Shown: positions 41,343-50,755 of the stretch, piece after piece
Layout: the number at the start of each line of letters is the position of its first letter
How positions within the stretch are numbered: the first letter of the stretch is position 1
Source: Sphingomonas tagetis
Lineage (GTDB): Bacteria; Pseudomonadota; Alphaproteobacteria; Sphingomonadales; Sphingomonadaceae
Assembly: GCF_024211275.1 (NCBI RefSeq)
Contig: NZ_JAMLDX010000014.1
Coordinates: 59,340-123,339 of the forward strand
DNA: 64,000 nucleotides
Direction: 5' to 3'
Notes under the pieces: generated by a model
The model's input: only the letters and a program-made list of their open reading frames with translations
Told to the model about the DNA's origin: nothing
The model's database searches: none
Program-made: the position numbers and the translations under genes

Positions 41343-42221
41343 TCAGGCCCGCTTCTTTGCCGGGGGCTTGGCGGGCGGCTTCCTCGCCGGCGCCTTCTTC
41401 GCTGCCGGTTTCGCCACGGCCCCGCCGCCCGGCTTCTCGAGCGACTTTTTGAGCGCCGCCATCAAATCGACAACGTTCGACCCGCGCGGATCGGCGCCGT
41501 CGTCCTTGTCCTCGATGATCTTGCGGTTCGATTTCTGCTTCTTCTTCCGCTCGATCAGGTCCTTCAGCGCATCGACATAGCGGTCGTGGAAGGTGGCCGG
41601 ATCGAACTTGCCCGCCTTCTTCTCGATCAGCGATTCGGCGAGGCCAAGCAGCTCGGCATCGGGCTCGATATCGGGGATGTCGCGGAAATAGCCCTGCGCC
41701 TTGTTGACCTCGTCGGCATAGCGCAGCGTCTCGAGCACCATCCCGCGGCCGCACGGCTTGAGGCTGACGACATATTCGCGCCCGCGCATCGCGAGCTGCC
41801 CCAGCCCCACCTTGCGCGAGCGCCGCAGCGCCTCGCGCAGCACGACGAACGCCTCCTCGGCCAGATCGTCGGCCGGCACCACGAAATAGGGCTTTTCATA
41901 ATAAAGCACGTCGATCTCGTCGGCATCGACGAATTGAGTCAGCTCCAGCGTCTTCTTGGACTCGAGCTTCACCGCATCGATCTCGTCCTGCTCGAGCAGG
42001 ACATAATGGCCCTTCTCATATTCGAAGCCCTTGACGATCTCGTCGACATCGATCGGCCCGACGCCGGGCACGACCTTCTCATATTTGATCCGCTTGCCCG
42101 AGGGTTCGTGCACTTGATGGAAGGCGATCTGCGCGCCCGATTTGGTCGCGGAATAAATCTCCACCGGGATCGAGACCAGCGCGAGGCGAATCTGCCCCTG
42201 CCAATATGCGCGCGCTGCCAT
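41343..42221 (-). CDS. ku: Ku DNA-end-binding protein
   Basis: 292 aa; a homodimeric ring that binds broken ends and recruits LigD. Starts AARAYWQGQIRLALVSIPVE, followed by KRIKYEKVVPGVGPIDVDEI and YVVSLKPCGRGMVLETLRY. The last 35 residues are a Lys/Ala/Pro-rich tail (KPAAKKAPARKPPAKPPAKK), as in alphaproteobacterial Ku. Normal length. Its promoter is shared divergently with pdxH. Confidence 0.97.
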   Translation of the reverse strand: MAARAYWQGQIRLALVSIPVEIYSATKSGAQIAFHQVHEPSGKRIKYEKVVPGVGPIDVDEIVKGFEYEKGHYVLLEQDEIDAVKLESKKTLELTQFVDADEIDVLYYEKPYFVVPADDLAEEAFVVLREALRRSRKVGLGQLAMRGREYVVSLKPCGRGMVLETLRYADEVNKAQGYFRDIPDIEPDAELLGLAESLIEKKAGKFDPATFHDRYVDALKDLIERKKKQKSNRKIIEDKDDGADPRGSNVVDLMAALKKSLEKPGGGAVAKPAAKKAPARKPPAKPPAKKRA

Positions 42222-42307
42222 GTCCGGACTCCCAGTTGCTACAAGCCGTCGTTGCGAAGCCGATTCAAAGCTTGGGATGCCGACTCGTTCCGCCTATTTG
42301 GTGCGGC

Positions 42308-42898
42308 ATGACCGCAACTCCCTATGGCGACCCCTTCGCGCTGTTCGATTCCTGGTATGCCGAGGCGCGACAAACCGAGCCCAACGACTCCAATGCGATG
42401 GCGCTCGCCACGGTCGATGCGGACGGCCAGCCCTCGGTGCGGATGGTGCTGCTCAAGGGCCACGGCCCCGATGGCTTCGTCTTCTACACCAACCGCGAGG
42501 GACGAAAGGCCGCCGACCTCGCCGCGGTGCCCAAGGCCGCCTTGCTGTTCCACTGGAAGTCGCTGCGCCGCCAGATCCGCATCGAAGGCCCGGTCAGCCT
42601 CGCCACCGACGCCGAATCCAACGCCTATTTCGCCAGCCGCAGCCGCGATTCGCAGCTCGGCGCCTGGGCCAGCGACCAGTCGCGCCCGCTTGCCGACCGC
42701 GCCACCTTCGAGGCGCGCTTTGCCGAGATGCAGGCGCGGTTCGAGGGCGGCGACGTCCCGCGCCCGCCGCATTGGGGCGGCTATCGCGTTACCCCTGAGC
42801 GAATCGAATTCTGGCAGGACCGCGAGCACCGCCTCCACGAGCGCCGATTGTTCGTGCGCACCGATGACGGCTGGTCGGAAGGCCTGCTTTACCCATGA
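42308..42898 (+). CDS. pdxH: Pyridoxamine 5'-phosphate oxidase
   Basis: 196 aa; oxidises PNP/PMP to the cofactor PLP with FMN. Family motifs are AMALATVDADGQPSVRMVLL, FVFYTNREGRKAADLA, SRSRDSQLGAWASDQSRPL and the C-terminal FWQDREHRLHERRLF. ATG at 42308 was taken over upstream in-frame starts because it gives the usual length. The stop overlaps the next start. Confidence 0.95.
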   Translation: MTATPYGDPFALFDSWYAEARQTEPNDSNAMALATVDADGQPSVRMVLLKGHGPDGFVFYTNREGRKAADLAAVPKAALLFHWKSLRRQIRIEGPVSLATDAESNAYFASRSRDSQLGAWASDQSRPLADRATFEARFAEMQARFEGGDVPRPPHWGGYRVTPERIEFWQDREHRLHERRLFVRTDDGWSEGLLYP

Positions 42899-43818
42899 CC
42901 GTCACCCCCACCCGCGCCGCGCTCGCCAGCGTCGCCACCGCGCTCTTGCTCGGCGCGCTCAAGGGCTATGCCGCCTGGCAGACTGGGTCGGTGGCGATGC
43001 TCGCCAGCCTTGCCGACAGCCTGCTCGATCTTGTCGCCAGTCTCGTCACGCTGGCCGGCGTGCGCATCGCCGCGCAGCCCGCCGACGCAAAGCATCGCTT
43101 CGGTCACGGCAAGGCCGAAGCGCTCGCCGCCTTGGTCCAGGTCGCGTTGATCTCGGTCTCGGCCAGCTTCATCGCGGTGCGCGCGGTCGAGCGCTTCTTC
43201 TCGGGCGAGGTCGCCGCGCAGGCCGAATCCGGCATCATCGTGTCGCTGATCGCGATCCTCGCCACCTTCGCGCTGACGGCGTACCAGCGCCACGCGATCG
43301 ACGCGAGCGGATCGATCGCGATCCGCACCGACCGGCTCCATTATCAGTCCGACCTGCTGCTCAATACCGGCGTGATCGCAGCGCTGGTGCTCGAGCAATT
43401 TCTGGCGCTGCGCGGCGCCGATCCGGTGTTCGGCATCGCCATCGCGCTGTGGCTGCTGTGGGGCGCGTGGACCGGGGCGAGCGAGGCGATGGGCCAGTTG
43501 ATGGACCGCGAATGGCCCGAGGAGAAGCGCCGCGCCTTTGTCGAGGTCGCCGCGACCGAGCCGCGCCTCGAAAGCCTGCACGACCTGCGCACCCGCACCA
43601 GCGGCGCACAGGATTTCGCGCAATTCCACATCCACCTGCCCGGCGAGCTGAGCGTCGCGCAGGCGCATGACGTTACCGACGAGCTCGAAGCCAAGCTCGA
43701 AGCCGCCTTCCCCGGCACCGAAATCCTCATCCATGTCGATCCCGTCGGTCAGATCGACCAGCCCGGCGACCCGCTGCGCGAGGCCGACGAGATCGAGCAG
43801 TTGAAAGACGCCGAATGA
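42895..43818 (+). CDS. Cation diffusion facilitator (FieF-like) transporter
   Basis: 307 aa. Six transmembrane segments; the metal site is formed by ASLADSLLDLVASLVTLAGV and HRFGHGKAEALAAL (HxxxD-like) in the membrane. The C-terminal cytosolic domain (HIHLPGELSVAQAHDVTDEL, TEILIHVDPVG) is the usual CDF metal-binding domain. Exports iron or zinc by proton exchange. ATGA overlaps with pdxH and the PhzF gene. Confidence 0.93.
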   Translation: MTVTPTRAALASVATALLLGALKGYAAWQTGSVAMLASLADSLLDLVASLVTLAGVRIAAQPADAKHRFGHGKAEALAALVQVALISVSASFIAVRAVERFFSGEVAAQAESGIIVSLIAILATFALTAYQRHAIDASGSIAIRTDRLHYQSDLLLNTGVIAALVLEQFLALRGADPVFGIAIALWLLWGAWTGASEAMGQLMDREWPEEKRRAFVEVAATEPRLESLHDLRTRTSGAQDFAQFHIHLPGELSVAQAHDVTDELEAKLEAAFPGTEILIHVDPVGQIDQPGDPLREADEIEQLKDAE

Positions 43819-44606
43819 AGCTCGCCTTCGCCCAGATCGACGCGTTCGCCGACCGCCCATTCTCCGGCAATCAGGCCGCGGTGATGCCGCTCGACGCCTG
43901 GCTCGACGATGCAGTGCTGCAAGCCATCGCCGAGGAGAACAACCTCGCCGAGACCGCCTTCATCGTCCCCGATGCGAGCGGCGCGGCCGATTACGAACTG
44001 CGCTGGTTCACCCCGGCGGTCGAGATCGCGCTGTGCGGCCACGCGACGCTGGCGAGCGGTCACTATCTGCTGAGTCGCGACACCGCGCTCGACCGCGTGA
44101 CCTTCCGCACGCGCAAGGCCGGCATCCTGTCGGTGGCGCGCGACGGGTACAGCTATGCGATGGCGCTGCCGGCCTATCCGCCCGCCCCTGCCGAAATTCC
44201 CGGCCTGCTCGATGCGCTCGGCGTGACCAGCGGCAAGACGCTGCACCATCCCAACGGCTACGACCTCACATTGCTCGACAGCGCCGAGGCGGTGCTGGCG
44301 CTCCAGCCCGATTTCCGCGCATTGGCCGCGCTCGGCGACACGCTCAACATCGTCACCGCGCCGGGCACGGAGACCGACGTCGTCAGCCGCGTCTTCGCCC
44401 CCGCCGCGGGGATCGACGAAGACCCCGTCACCGGTTCGGCGCACAGCGTCCTCACCCCCTATTGGGCCGCCCGGCTCGGCCGCGCGCGCTTCACGGCGTA
44501 TCAGGCGAGCAAGCGCGGCGGCCATGTCGATTGCGAACTTACCGGCGATCAGGCCATCCTCCGCGGCCAGTGCGTGACGGTGATCGAAGGAATTTTTACC
44601 CTGTGA
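43815..44606 (+). CDS. PhzF-family isomerase/epimerase-like protein
   Basis: 263 aa. FAQIDAFADRPFSGNQAAVM at the start, NNLAETAFIV with the catalytic Glu, and LRWFTPAVEIALCGHATLAS, FAPAAGIDEDPVTGSAHSVL are the family marks. PhzF relatives epimerise or isomerise small acids; the substrate here is unknown. ATGA overlap with the transporter; the stop overlaps a GTG of the GNAT gene. Confidence 0.92.
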   Translation: MKLAFAQIDAFADRPFSGNQAAVMPLDAWLDDAVLQAIAEENNLAETAFIVPDASGAADYELRWFTPAVEIALCGHATLASGHYLLSRDTALDRVTFRTRKAGILSVARDGYSYAMALPAYPPAPAEIPGLLDALGVTSGKTLHHPNGYDLTLLDSAEAVLALQPDFRALAALGDTLNIVTAPGTETDVVSRVFAPAAGIDEDPVTGSAHSVLTPYWAARLGRARFTAYQASKRGGHVDCELTGDQAILRGQCVTVIEGIFTL

Positions 44607-45286
44607 ATCACCCGCTCGACCGTCCCGTCTGGACCGCGCTGACCGGGCGCCAGCAGGCGTTCGCGGCGGGCGACGCGGCAACAGCGCTGCGCTTCAGCCC
44701 CGAGATCAACATCCTTGCCGCTTCTGCCGATGCCTCGTCCGAAAGTCTTGCCGCGCTGGCCGCACTCGCCCCGCCCGGCGGCGCGCTCGTCACGGTCGAG
44801 GGCGAGTCGATGCCAGTCCCGCCCGGCCTGACGGTCACCAAGCAGGCGATGCTCGTCCAGATGCTCGCCGAACATCCCGCCGCGCCCGAGCCGTTCGACC
44901 ATCTCGCCCTCTCCGACGCAGACGCCCCCGAGATGCTCGAACTCGCCACCCTGACCCGCCCCGGCCCGTTCGTCTCCCACACCCACCGCCTCGGCAGCTT
45001 CATCGGCGTGCGCGTCGATGGCCGGCTCGTCGCGATGGCGGGCGAGCGCATGCGTGCACCCGGCCTGACCGAAGTCAGCGCCGTCTGCACTCACCCAGAC
45101 TTCCGCGGCAGAGGCTATGCCGGCCGGCTGATGCGGATCGTGATGGCGCACATCGTCGCGGCGGGCGAGACCCCGTTCCTGCACAGCTATGCCGACAATC
45201 ACGGCGCGATCGCGCTCTACGAGACGATCGGCTTTCGCATCCGGCGAGAGGTCATCGCGACCTTTTTCCAACGCGGCAAAGCTTGA
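44603..45286 (+). CDS. GNAT (FR47-like) N-acetyltransferase
   Basis: 227 aa. N-terminal half is divergent; the C-terminal half has VSAVCTHPDFRGRGYAGRLM, the acetyl-CoA site, and FLHSYADNHGAIALYETIGF. The start is GTG at 44603 overlapping the PhzF stop. Last gene of the rightward unit. Substrate unknown. Confidence 0.85.
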   Translation: MNHPLDRPVWTALTGRQQAFAAGDAATALRFSPEINILAASADASSESLAALAALAPPGGALVTVEGESMPVPPGLTVTKQAMLVQMLAEHPAAPEPFDHLALSDADAPEMLELATLTRPGPFVSHTHRLGSFIGVRVDGRLVAMAGERMRAPGLTEVSAVCTHPDFRGRGYAGRLMRIVMAHIVAAGETPFLHSYADNHGAIALYETIGFRIRREVIATFFQRGKA

Positions 45287-45406
45287 TATTATTCGTTACC
45301 GCCCAGAAACATTCAGGTTCATAACCCGCTGGCGATTTGACTGCCCGGCAGTCGCCGGACTGCCGTAAATCGTCGATCGGACAACGGTCCGAGCAGGGGA
45401 ATGTCC

Positions 45407-45847
45407 ATGAAAAAGCTGATGCTGACCGCGCTGGGCGCGATGACGATCGCTATTGCGGCGCCGGTGGCCGCGCAGGATTACCCATTGAAGGGCGGAAACT
45501 TCTGGACGGTTTCGGAAATAACCGTCGAGGACGGCCATGCCGGCGACTATGCCGATCACCTTGCCGGCGTTTACCGCAAGAGCCTCGATTTCCAGAAGAA
45601 GAAGGGCTGGGTGAAGGAGTCGTTCATCCTCGCCAACATCAACAAACGTGCCGGCGAGCCCGACCTGTACCTCGTCACCATCGCCGACCGCGTCACCACG
45701 CCGGCCGAGGACGAGATGCGCGAGAAGGAGATGAACGCCTATCTCGCCACCACCACGCGCGATCAGGACAAGCAGAGCGGCATGCGCGCCAAATACCGCA
45801 AGCTCGGCGGCAACATGCTGCTGCAGGAGCTGATCTACAAGCGTTAG
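45407..45847 (+). CDS. Exported protein, 146 aa
   Basis: Signal peptide MKKLMLTALGAMTIAIAAPV ending at AQA/QD near 23-25. Mature part GGNFWTVSEITVEDGHAGDY, KKKGWVKESFILANINKRAG, with the look of a dimeric alpha-beta barrel (ABM-like) domain. The second ATG (45407) has GGGGA six bases upstream and is preferred to that at 45401. Periplasmic; function unknown. Confidence 0.75.
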   Translation: MKKLMLTALGAMTIAIAAPVAAQDYPLKGGNFWTVSEITVEDGHAGDYADHLAGVYRKSLDFQKKKGWVKESFILANINKRAGEPDLYLVTIADRVTTPAEDEMREKEMNAYLATTTRDQDKQSGMRAKYRKLGGNMLLQELIYKR

Positions 45848-45895
45848 GCCGTTGGTCCGGGCTGGCGATGCCGGCCCGGACGCCTCCCGCCGCGC

Positions 45896-47002
45896 TCAGG
45901 CCGCCGCCAGTTCGGCGCGCTCGGTTTCCTTGATCCAGCCGCCGCCCAGTACGCGCTCGCCGGCATAGAGCACCGCAGCCTGCCCCGGCGCGACGCCATA
46001 TTCGGGCGTCTCGAACACCACACGATCGCCCTCCAGCCGCGCCGACACCGGCTTGGCCAGCGAGCGCACCTTCGCCGTCATCGGTCCCTGATGGCCATCG
46101 CCGAGCCAGTTCAGCCCCTCGATCCGCGCCGCGCGCACCGCGAGCGCCGCCTTGCACCCCACCACCACCTCGCGCCGCGCCGCGTCGAGCCGGATCACAT
46201 AGAGCGGCTCGGGACTGCCCCCGATCTCCAGCCCGCGCCGCTGCCCGACGGTGAAGTGGATCAGCCCGCGATGCTCGCCGAGCTTGTTGCCCGCTTCATC
46301 GACGATGTCCCCGGCGGTATCCGCCTCGGGCCGCAGCTTCTTGACCAGCCCGGCATAGTCGCGGTCGGGGACGAAACAGATGTCCTGGCTGTCGGGCTTG
46401 CCCGCCACGCCCAGCCCCAGCTCCGCGGCGATCTCGCGCACCTGAGCCTTGGGCATGCCGCCCAATGGAAAGCGCAGGTAGTCGAGCTGCGCCGCAGTCG
46501 TCGCGAACAGGAAATAGCTCTGGTCGCGCGCCGGGTCCGCACCCCGGTGCAGCTCCGGTCCTTCGCCGACCACGCGCTGCACATAATGGCCGGTCGCAAG
46601 GCAATCGGCGCCGAGATCGCGCGCCAGCGCGAACAGATCGGTGAATTTCGGACCCATATTGCACTTCACGCACGGAATCGGCGTGCGCCCCGCGAGATAT
46701 TCGTCGGCGAAATCGTCGATCACCGTCTCGCGAAAGCTGCTGGCATGATCGAACACATAATGCGCGATTCCCAGCCGGTCGCAGACAGCACGCGCGTCGC
46801 GGATGTCGCGCCCGGCGCAGCACGAACCCGCGCGCCCGACCGCCTCGCCATGATCATAGAGCTGCAGCGTCACGCCGATCGTCTCGGCGCCGGTGCGTGC
46901 GGCGAGCGCGGCCACGACCGAACTGTCGACCCCGCCCGACATGGCGACGACGATCCGCCGCGCGTTCAGCGGCTCGGCAAGCTGGAAATCGCCGGAAAGC
47001 AT
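45896..47002 (-). CDS. mnmA: tRNA 2-thiouridine(34) synthase
   Basis: 368 aa; puts sulphur on U34 of tRNA-Lys/Glu/Gln. The PP-loop is [20 protein letters not shown] near 17-36; the catalytic cysteines are in [11 protein letters not shown] and [20 protein letters not shown] is the C-terminal mark. ATG at 47002 gives the family length; the frame extends 34 codons further without a site. Divergent from the 47110 gene. Confidence 0.96.
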   Translation of the reverse strand: MLSGDFQLAEPLNARRIVVAMSGGVDSSVVAALAARTGAETIGVTLQLYDHGEAVGRAGSCCAGRDIRDARAVCDRLGIAHYVFDHASSFRETVIDDFADEYLAGRTPIPCVKCNMGPKFTDLFALARDLGADCLATGHYVQRVVGEGPELHRGADPARDQSYFLFATTAAQLDYLRFPLGGMPKAQVREIAAELGLGVAGKPDSQDICFVPDRDYAGLVKKLRPEADTAGDIVDEAGNKLGEHRGLIHFTVGQRRGLEIGGSPEPLYVIRLDAARREVVVGCKAALAVRAARIEGLNWLGDGHQGPMTAKVRSLAKPVSARLEGDRVVFETPEYGVAPGQAAVLYAGERVLGGGWIKETERAELAAA

Positions 47003-47109
47003 GGGCGCGCACATAGTGCAGCCGCGCCCCGGATGCAAAAATCGCACGGCATTTACCGGGCCTTCAACCTTCGCCGCTACCCATAACGGATGTTTTCGAC
47101 TCAAGGTGA

Positions 47110-47379
47110 GTGGCGTTCGTGGACCTGAGCTATCGATTCGACCGGGATGTGATGGACCGCGCCGCGGTCACCGCGATCCCCACCGAACTGGCCATATTGA
47201 TGGTCGGCGTCGCCGCGCGCCAGGCCGCCAGCCCGACGGCGCGGGCGCAGTCCGATCTCGACTGGACCGCGCCTGCCGCCGGCCTGTTCGCGCCGGCGCA
47301 CGGCGCGTTCAACCATGAGGTCGAGCTGGTGCTGAACGGCGACGAACCGATGCTGCTAACCGGCCGGAAAGAGGCATGA
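47110..47379 (+). CDS. Hypothetical protein, 89 aa
   Basis: GTG start at 47110 with AAGG close upstream; a second GTG at 47119 is also possible. The product begins [20 protein letters not shown] and has no known domain. Coding is supported only by the frame and the divergent arrangement with mnmA. Confidence 0.45.
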   Translation: MAFVDLSYRFDRDVMDRAAVTAIPTELAILMVGVAARQAASPTARAQSDLDWTAPAAGLFAPAHGAFNHEVELVLNGDEPMLLTGRKEA

Positions 47380-47479
47380 ACGCGCTGTTTACCGTGCCGC
47401 TTAGCCGATGCTCAAGCCGCGCCGGATATGGTCGTTACAGAACAAAGACGGGGACCCCCCGCCCTGATCGAGGTAGGCG

Positions 47480-47779
47480 ATGATTGAAAACCAGAAGATC
47501 CGTCCGGCAAAGGTGATCGGGCCGCTCGGCGAGCCGTTGACGCTCGACACGCTGCCGCCGCCCGAAACCACGCGCTGGGTGGTCCGCCGCAAGGCGGAGG
47601 TGGTCGCGGCCGTCAATGGCGGCCTGCTCACCGTCGATGAAGTCTGTGACCGTTACAGCCTGACCGTCGAGGAATTCGCCGGCTGGCAGCGTGCGATCGA
47701 CCGTTCGGGCATGCCGGGGCTGCGCGTGACGCGCATCCAGCATTACCGCTCGCTCTACGAGCGCCAGCACAAATACTGA
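47480..47779 (+). CDS. sciP: DUF1153 regulator, SciP-like CtrA-pathway protein
   Basis: 99 aa. VIGPLGEPLTLDTLPPPETT, RWVVRRKAEVVAAVNGGLLT and CDRYSLTVEEFAGWQRAID are the DUF1153 hallmarks; in Caulobacter the homologue SciP binds DNA and blocks CtrA activation of its promoters at the start of the cell cycle. The HTH is centred on about 50-75. GAGGTAGG precedes the ATG. The identification is from the family signature; the role in this species is inferred. Confidence 0.88.
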   Translation: MIENQKIRPAKVIGPLGEPLTLDTLPPPETTRWVVRRKAEVVAAVNGGLLTVDEVCDRYSLTVEEFAGWQRAIDRSGMPGLRVTRIQHYRSLYERQHKY

Positions 47780-47921
47780 CCGCAATTACCGAGGGGTGTT
47801 CCTCCTTCCCCCTCACACCTGTCCGCCCGCGCCTCGAAACGCGGGCGGAACCATTTTCGGCCTTCGCGCGTCCTGCCCCCACACGGTCCGCAAGCATGCG
47901 GGCATCAAGGTGGAGGAAGAA

Positions 47922-48182
47922 ATGGACCTCGTGGGACTCATCGTCTGGCTCGTCATCGGCGGCGTGGTCGGCTGGCTCGCCAGCATGGTCATGCGCACCG
48001 ACGCGCAGCAGGGCGTATTGCTCAACATCGTCGTCGGCATCGTCGGCGCATTCATCGGCGGATTGCTGTTCGGCGGCTCGATCAACAGCGCAGTCACCGT
48101 GATGACCTTCGTGTCGTCGCTGGTCGGCGCGATCATCCTGCTGGCGATCGTCAACCTCGTTCGCCGCGGTTCGCTGCGCTAA
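47922..48182 (+). CDS. GlsB/YeaQ/YmgE-family membrane protein
   Basis: 86 aa. Three hydrophobic segments (LVGLIVWLVIGGVVGWLASM, GVLLNIVVGIVGAFIGGLLF, TFVSSLVGAIILLAIVNLV). Members respond to envelope and acid stress. GGAGGAAG precedes the ATG at 47922. A second member lies at 49028. Followed by a bidirectional terminator. Confidence 0.88.
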   Translation: MDLVGLIVWLVIGGVVGWLASMVMRTDAQQGVLLNIVVGIVGAFIGGLLFGGSINSAVTVMTFVSSLVGAIILLAIVNLVRRGSLR

Positions 48183-48207
48183 GCGCCAGCGCGATCGCTG
48201 CAAAGAC

Positions 48208-48237
48208 AAAGGGCCGCCCCATCCGGGCGGCCCTTTT
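48208..48237. terminator. Bidirectional intrinsic terminator
   Basis: AAAGGGCCGCCC and GGGCGGCCCTTTT pair perfectly around a 5-base loop, with A- and T-runs on the two sides. It serves the GlsB gene on the plus strand and the SIMPL gene on the minus strand, which converge here. Confidence 0.9.
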
Positions 48238-48239
48238 CG

Positions 48240-48947
48240 TTATTTGAGCAGGAACCGCACGCGCAGGTTGATCCCGACCTGCTGCTCGCCCGGCACGACC
48301 TGAGTCGCGTCCTTGGCCTGCGCCCGCACCATCATCACCGGCACCGGTCCCGGCATGCCGCCATCGCCTTCGCTCAGCGACACCAGCCGCTCGACGCGCA
48401 TCCCCAGCGCTTTGGCATAAAGCTCGGCCCGCGCCCGCGCGCGCTTCACCGCATCGGTGCGCGCCTCGTCCTGCGCGGACTCGAGTTGATCGATCGACAG
48501 GTTCGGCCCGTCGATCTGGTTGGCGCCCTGCCGCACCAGCGCATCGAGGATCGCGCCGCTGCGCGCGATGTCGCGGAACTTCACCGCCACGCTGTTCGAT
48601 GCCTGATAGCCGGTGATCACCGGCGGCTGGTTCTCGGCATAGCGATATTGCGGACTCAGCGAGATCGTCGCGGTCTGCACGTCACGCTCGGCCACGCCCG
48701 CCGCCTTGAGCGCCGCCAGCACCCGCGTCATCTGCGCGGCATTGGCCGACAGCGCACCCGCCGCGGTCGCCGCCTGGGTCACCACGCCCGCCCGGATCGT
48801 CGCGATATCGGGCACGCGGCTCGCCTGCCCTTCGGCGACGACATCGAGCAAGGTGCCATCGACGATGGCGACCGGCACCGCCTCCTGCGCCGCGGCGGCG
48901 ATCGGGACCGCCGCGATCATCGCGGCGGCGGCAAGCATTCGAACCAT
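48240..48947 (-). CDS. Periplasmic SIMPL (DUF541) protein
   Basis: 235 aa. Signal peptide MVRMLAAAAMIAAVPIAAAA; the mature part has VVAEGQASRVPDIATIRAGV and ITGYQASNSVAVKFRDIARS, the SIMPL signature. Function in the envelope unclear. The ATG at 48947, with AAAGG upstream, is chosen over one 27 bases earlier. Confidence 0.88.
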   Translation of the reverse strand: MVRMLAAAAMIAAVPIAAAAQEAVPVAIVDGTLLDVVAEGQASRVPDIATIRAGVVTQAATAAGALSANAAQMTRVLAALKAAGVAERDVQTATISLSPQYRYAENQPPVITGYQASNSVAVKFRDIARSGAILDALVRQGANQIDGPNLSIDQLESAQDEARTDAVKRARARAELYAKALGMRVERLVSLSEGDGGMPGPVPVMMVRAQAKDATQVVPGEQQVGINLRVRFLLK

Positions 48948-49027
48948 ATTGGGGCCTTTCAGCGGTTGATCCACCGCGCCTAACGCACGAAGGGCAACGC
49001 GGGCTGAACGACCCCGAAATGAAAGCG

Positions 49028-49285
49028 TCAGGTTCGCCGCGACATGATCAAGCGATACACCGCCAGCAGCACGATCGCGCCCACCGTGGCGGCGGCATAG
49101 CTGCGGAAGGTGGTGCTGAGGTCGATTCCCAGCGACGGCGCGACAAAACCTGCCAGCAGTGCGCCCGCAATGCCGATCAGGATGGTGACGATGATGCCGC
49201 CCGGATCCTTTCCGGGCATGATGAGCTTGCCGAGTACGCCGGCCACCAGGCCGATCAGGATCCAGCCGAGAATACCGTCGGGCAT
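49028..49285 (-). CDS. GlsB/YeaQ/YmgE-family membrane protein
   Basis: 85 aa. ILGWILIGLVAGVLGKLIMP, then IIVTILIGIAGALLAGFVAP and VGAIVLLAVYRLIM, three hydrophobic segments typical of the family; GKDPGGI is the usual loop. AGGAG precedes the ATG. Second member beside that at 47922, on the opposite strand. Confidence 0.88.
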   Translation of the reverse strand: MPDGILGWILIGLVAGVLGKLIMPGKDPGGIIVTILIGIAGALLAGFVAPSLGIDLSTTFRSYAAATVGAIVLLAVYRLIMSRRT

Positions 49286-49451
49286 ATCATTCTCCTGTCT
49301 GCAGCCCTCTGCGGGACCGGACGGCAGAGTGCCCCAGGATGAATGCGCTGCAAACCCTGATTCGGGTATGCCCGGTGACTCATCGCGGCACGCTTTCGCT
49401 TGCGGAACAAGACGAAAACAGGCAATGGCCCGGTCACGATTGAGACGGCTA

Positions 49452-49480
49452 TTGAGGCCGGTGACTTATTCATCTAATAC
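49452..49480 (+). promoter_or_regulatory. Sigma-70-like promoter upstream of the RND operon
   Basis: TTGAGG, a 17-base spacer, then TAATAC. It lies 57 bases before the adaptor ATG, on the plus strand, in the 250-base gap after the GlsB gene. No repressor site is evident. Confidence 0.6.
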
Positions 49481-49536
49481 AGCGCGACGGGGATGGCCCG
49501 CTATGCCCGAAATGGGCCGAGTGGCAGGGGTTGCGC

Positions 49537-50745
49537 ATGAATTATGAGGCAGGGATGTTGGGCAGGGACGAACCGCTGGCGTTGACGGACGAGACCGAGG
49601 TGCGCTCGCGCCGCAAGTGGCTGATCATCATCGCGGCACTGGTCGTGATTGCCGCAGCGGTCGCATGGTTCGCGCTGTCCTCGGGCGATAGCGACGGCCA
49701 GAAGACCGCCGGTGCCGCCGCCAAGGGTGCGCAGGCCGGCGGCGGCCGCCAGCTTTCCACCGTCACCGTCGCGATCCCGGGCCGCCAGAGCATCGAGCGC
49801 GCGATCACCGGCACCGGCTCGCTCGCCGCGCGGCGCGAGATGCCGGTCGGCGTCGCCGGCGAAGGCGGCATGGTCACGCGCGTGCTGGTCGAGCCGGGCG
49901 CCTGGGTGGGCGCGGGACAGGTGCTCGCCACCGTCGACCGCTCGGTCCAGTCGCAGACCGCCCAGTCGCAGGCGGCGAACATCCGCGTCGCGCAGGCCGA
50001 TCTCGGCATCGCCCAGGCCGAACTCGACCGAGCGAAGCAGCTGGTCGCACGCGGCTTCGTGTCGAAGGCCGACATCGACCGCAAGACCGCGACGCGCGAT
50101 TCGGCGGCCGCGCGGGTTCGCGTGGCGCAGGCGCAGTTCGCCGAGATCTCGGCGCGCAACCGCCGCCTCGACATCCGCGCGCCCGCCGCCGGCCTCGTCC
50201 TGACTCGTCAGGTCGAGCCGGGCCAGATCATCAGCTCGGGTTCGGGCACGCTGTTCCGCATCGCGCAGGGCGGGCAGATGGAGATGCGTGCGCAGCTTTC
50301 CGAAGCCGATCTCCAGCGCATCGGCGCCGGCGTCCGCGCCGAGGTCACCCCGGTCGGCACGACTCAGGTGTTCACCGGTCAGGTGTGGCAGGTCTCGCCG
50401 GTGATCGACCCGCAGACGCGTCAGGGCATCGCCCGCATCGCGTTGAGCTACGACAAGGCGCTTCGTCCCGGCGGCTTCGCCTCGGCGCGCATCATCGCAG
50501 GCGGCCAGGTCGCGCCGCTGCTGCCGCAATCGGCGGTGCAGAGCGACGCCAAGGGCAATTTCGTCTTTGTGCTGAATGCGAAGGACGAGGCCGAGCGCCG
50601 CGCCATCACCACCGGCGACGTGTCCGATGCGGGCGTCGCGATCACCAGCGGCCTGACGGGCACCGAACGCGTCGTGCTGACCGCGGGCGCGTTCCTCAAT
50701 CCGGGCCAGAAGGTTATTCCCAACCTGACGACGCTCAAGCGGTAA
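49537..50745 (+). CDS. RND efflux periplasmic adaptor (membrane fusion) protein
   Basis: 402 aa. One N-terminal membrane helix (WLIIIAALVVIAAAVAWFAL), barrel-sandwich hybrid (VEPGAWVGAGQVLATVDRSV, RAPAAGLVLTRQVEPGQIIS), a helical hairpin (QAANIRVAQADLGIAQAELD) and a beta-barrel/MPD end. Links the inner-membrane pump to an outer-membrane channel. It is followed 10 bases later by its permease. Confidence 0.95.
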   Translation: MNYEAGMLGRDEPLALTDETEVRSRRKWLIIIAALVVIAAAVAWFALSSGDSDGQKTAGAAAKGAQAGGGRQLSTVTVAIPGRQSIERAITGTGSLAARREMPVGVAGEGGMVTRVLVEPGAWVGAGQVLATVDRSVQSQTAQSQAANIRVAQADLGIAQAELDRAKQLVARGFVSKADIDRKTATRDSAAARVRVAQAQFAEISARNRRLDIRAPAAGLVLTRQVEPGQIISSGSGTLFRIAQGGQMEMRAQLSEADLQRIGAGVRAEVTPVGTTQVFTGQVWQVSPVIDPQTRQGIARIALSYDKALRPGGFASARIIAGGQVAPLLPQSAVQSDAKGNFVFVLNAKDEAERRAITTGDVSDAGVAITSGLTGTERVVLTAGAFLNPGQKVIPNLTTLKR

Positions 50746-50755
50746 GGACACAGCC

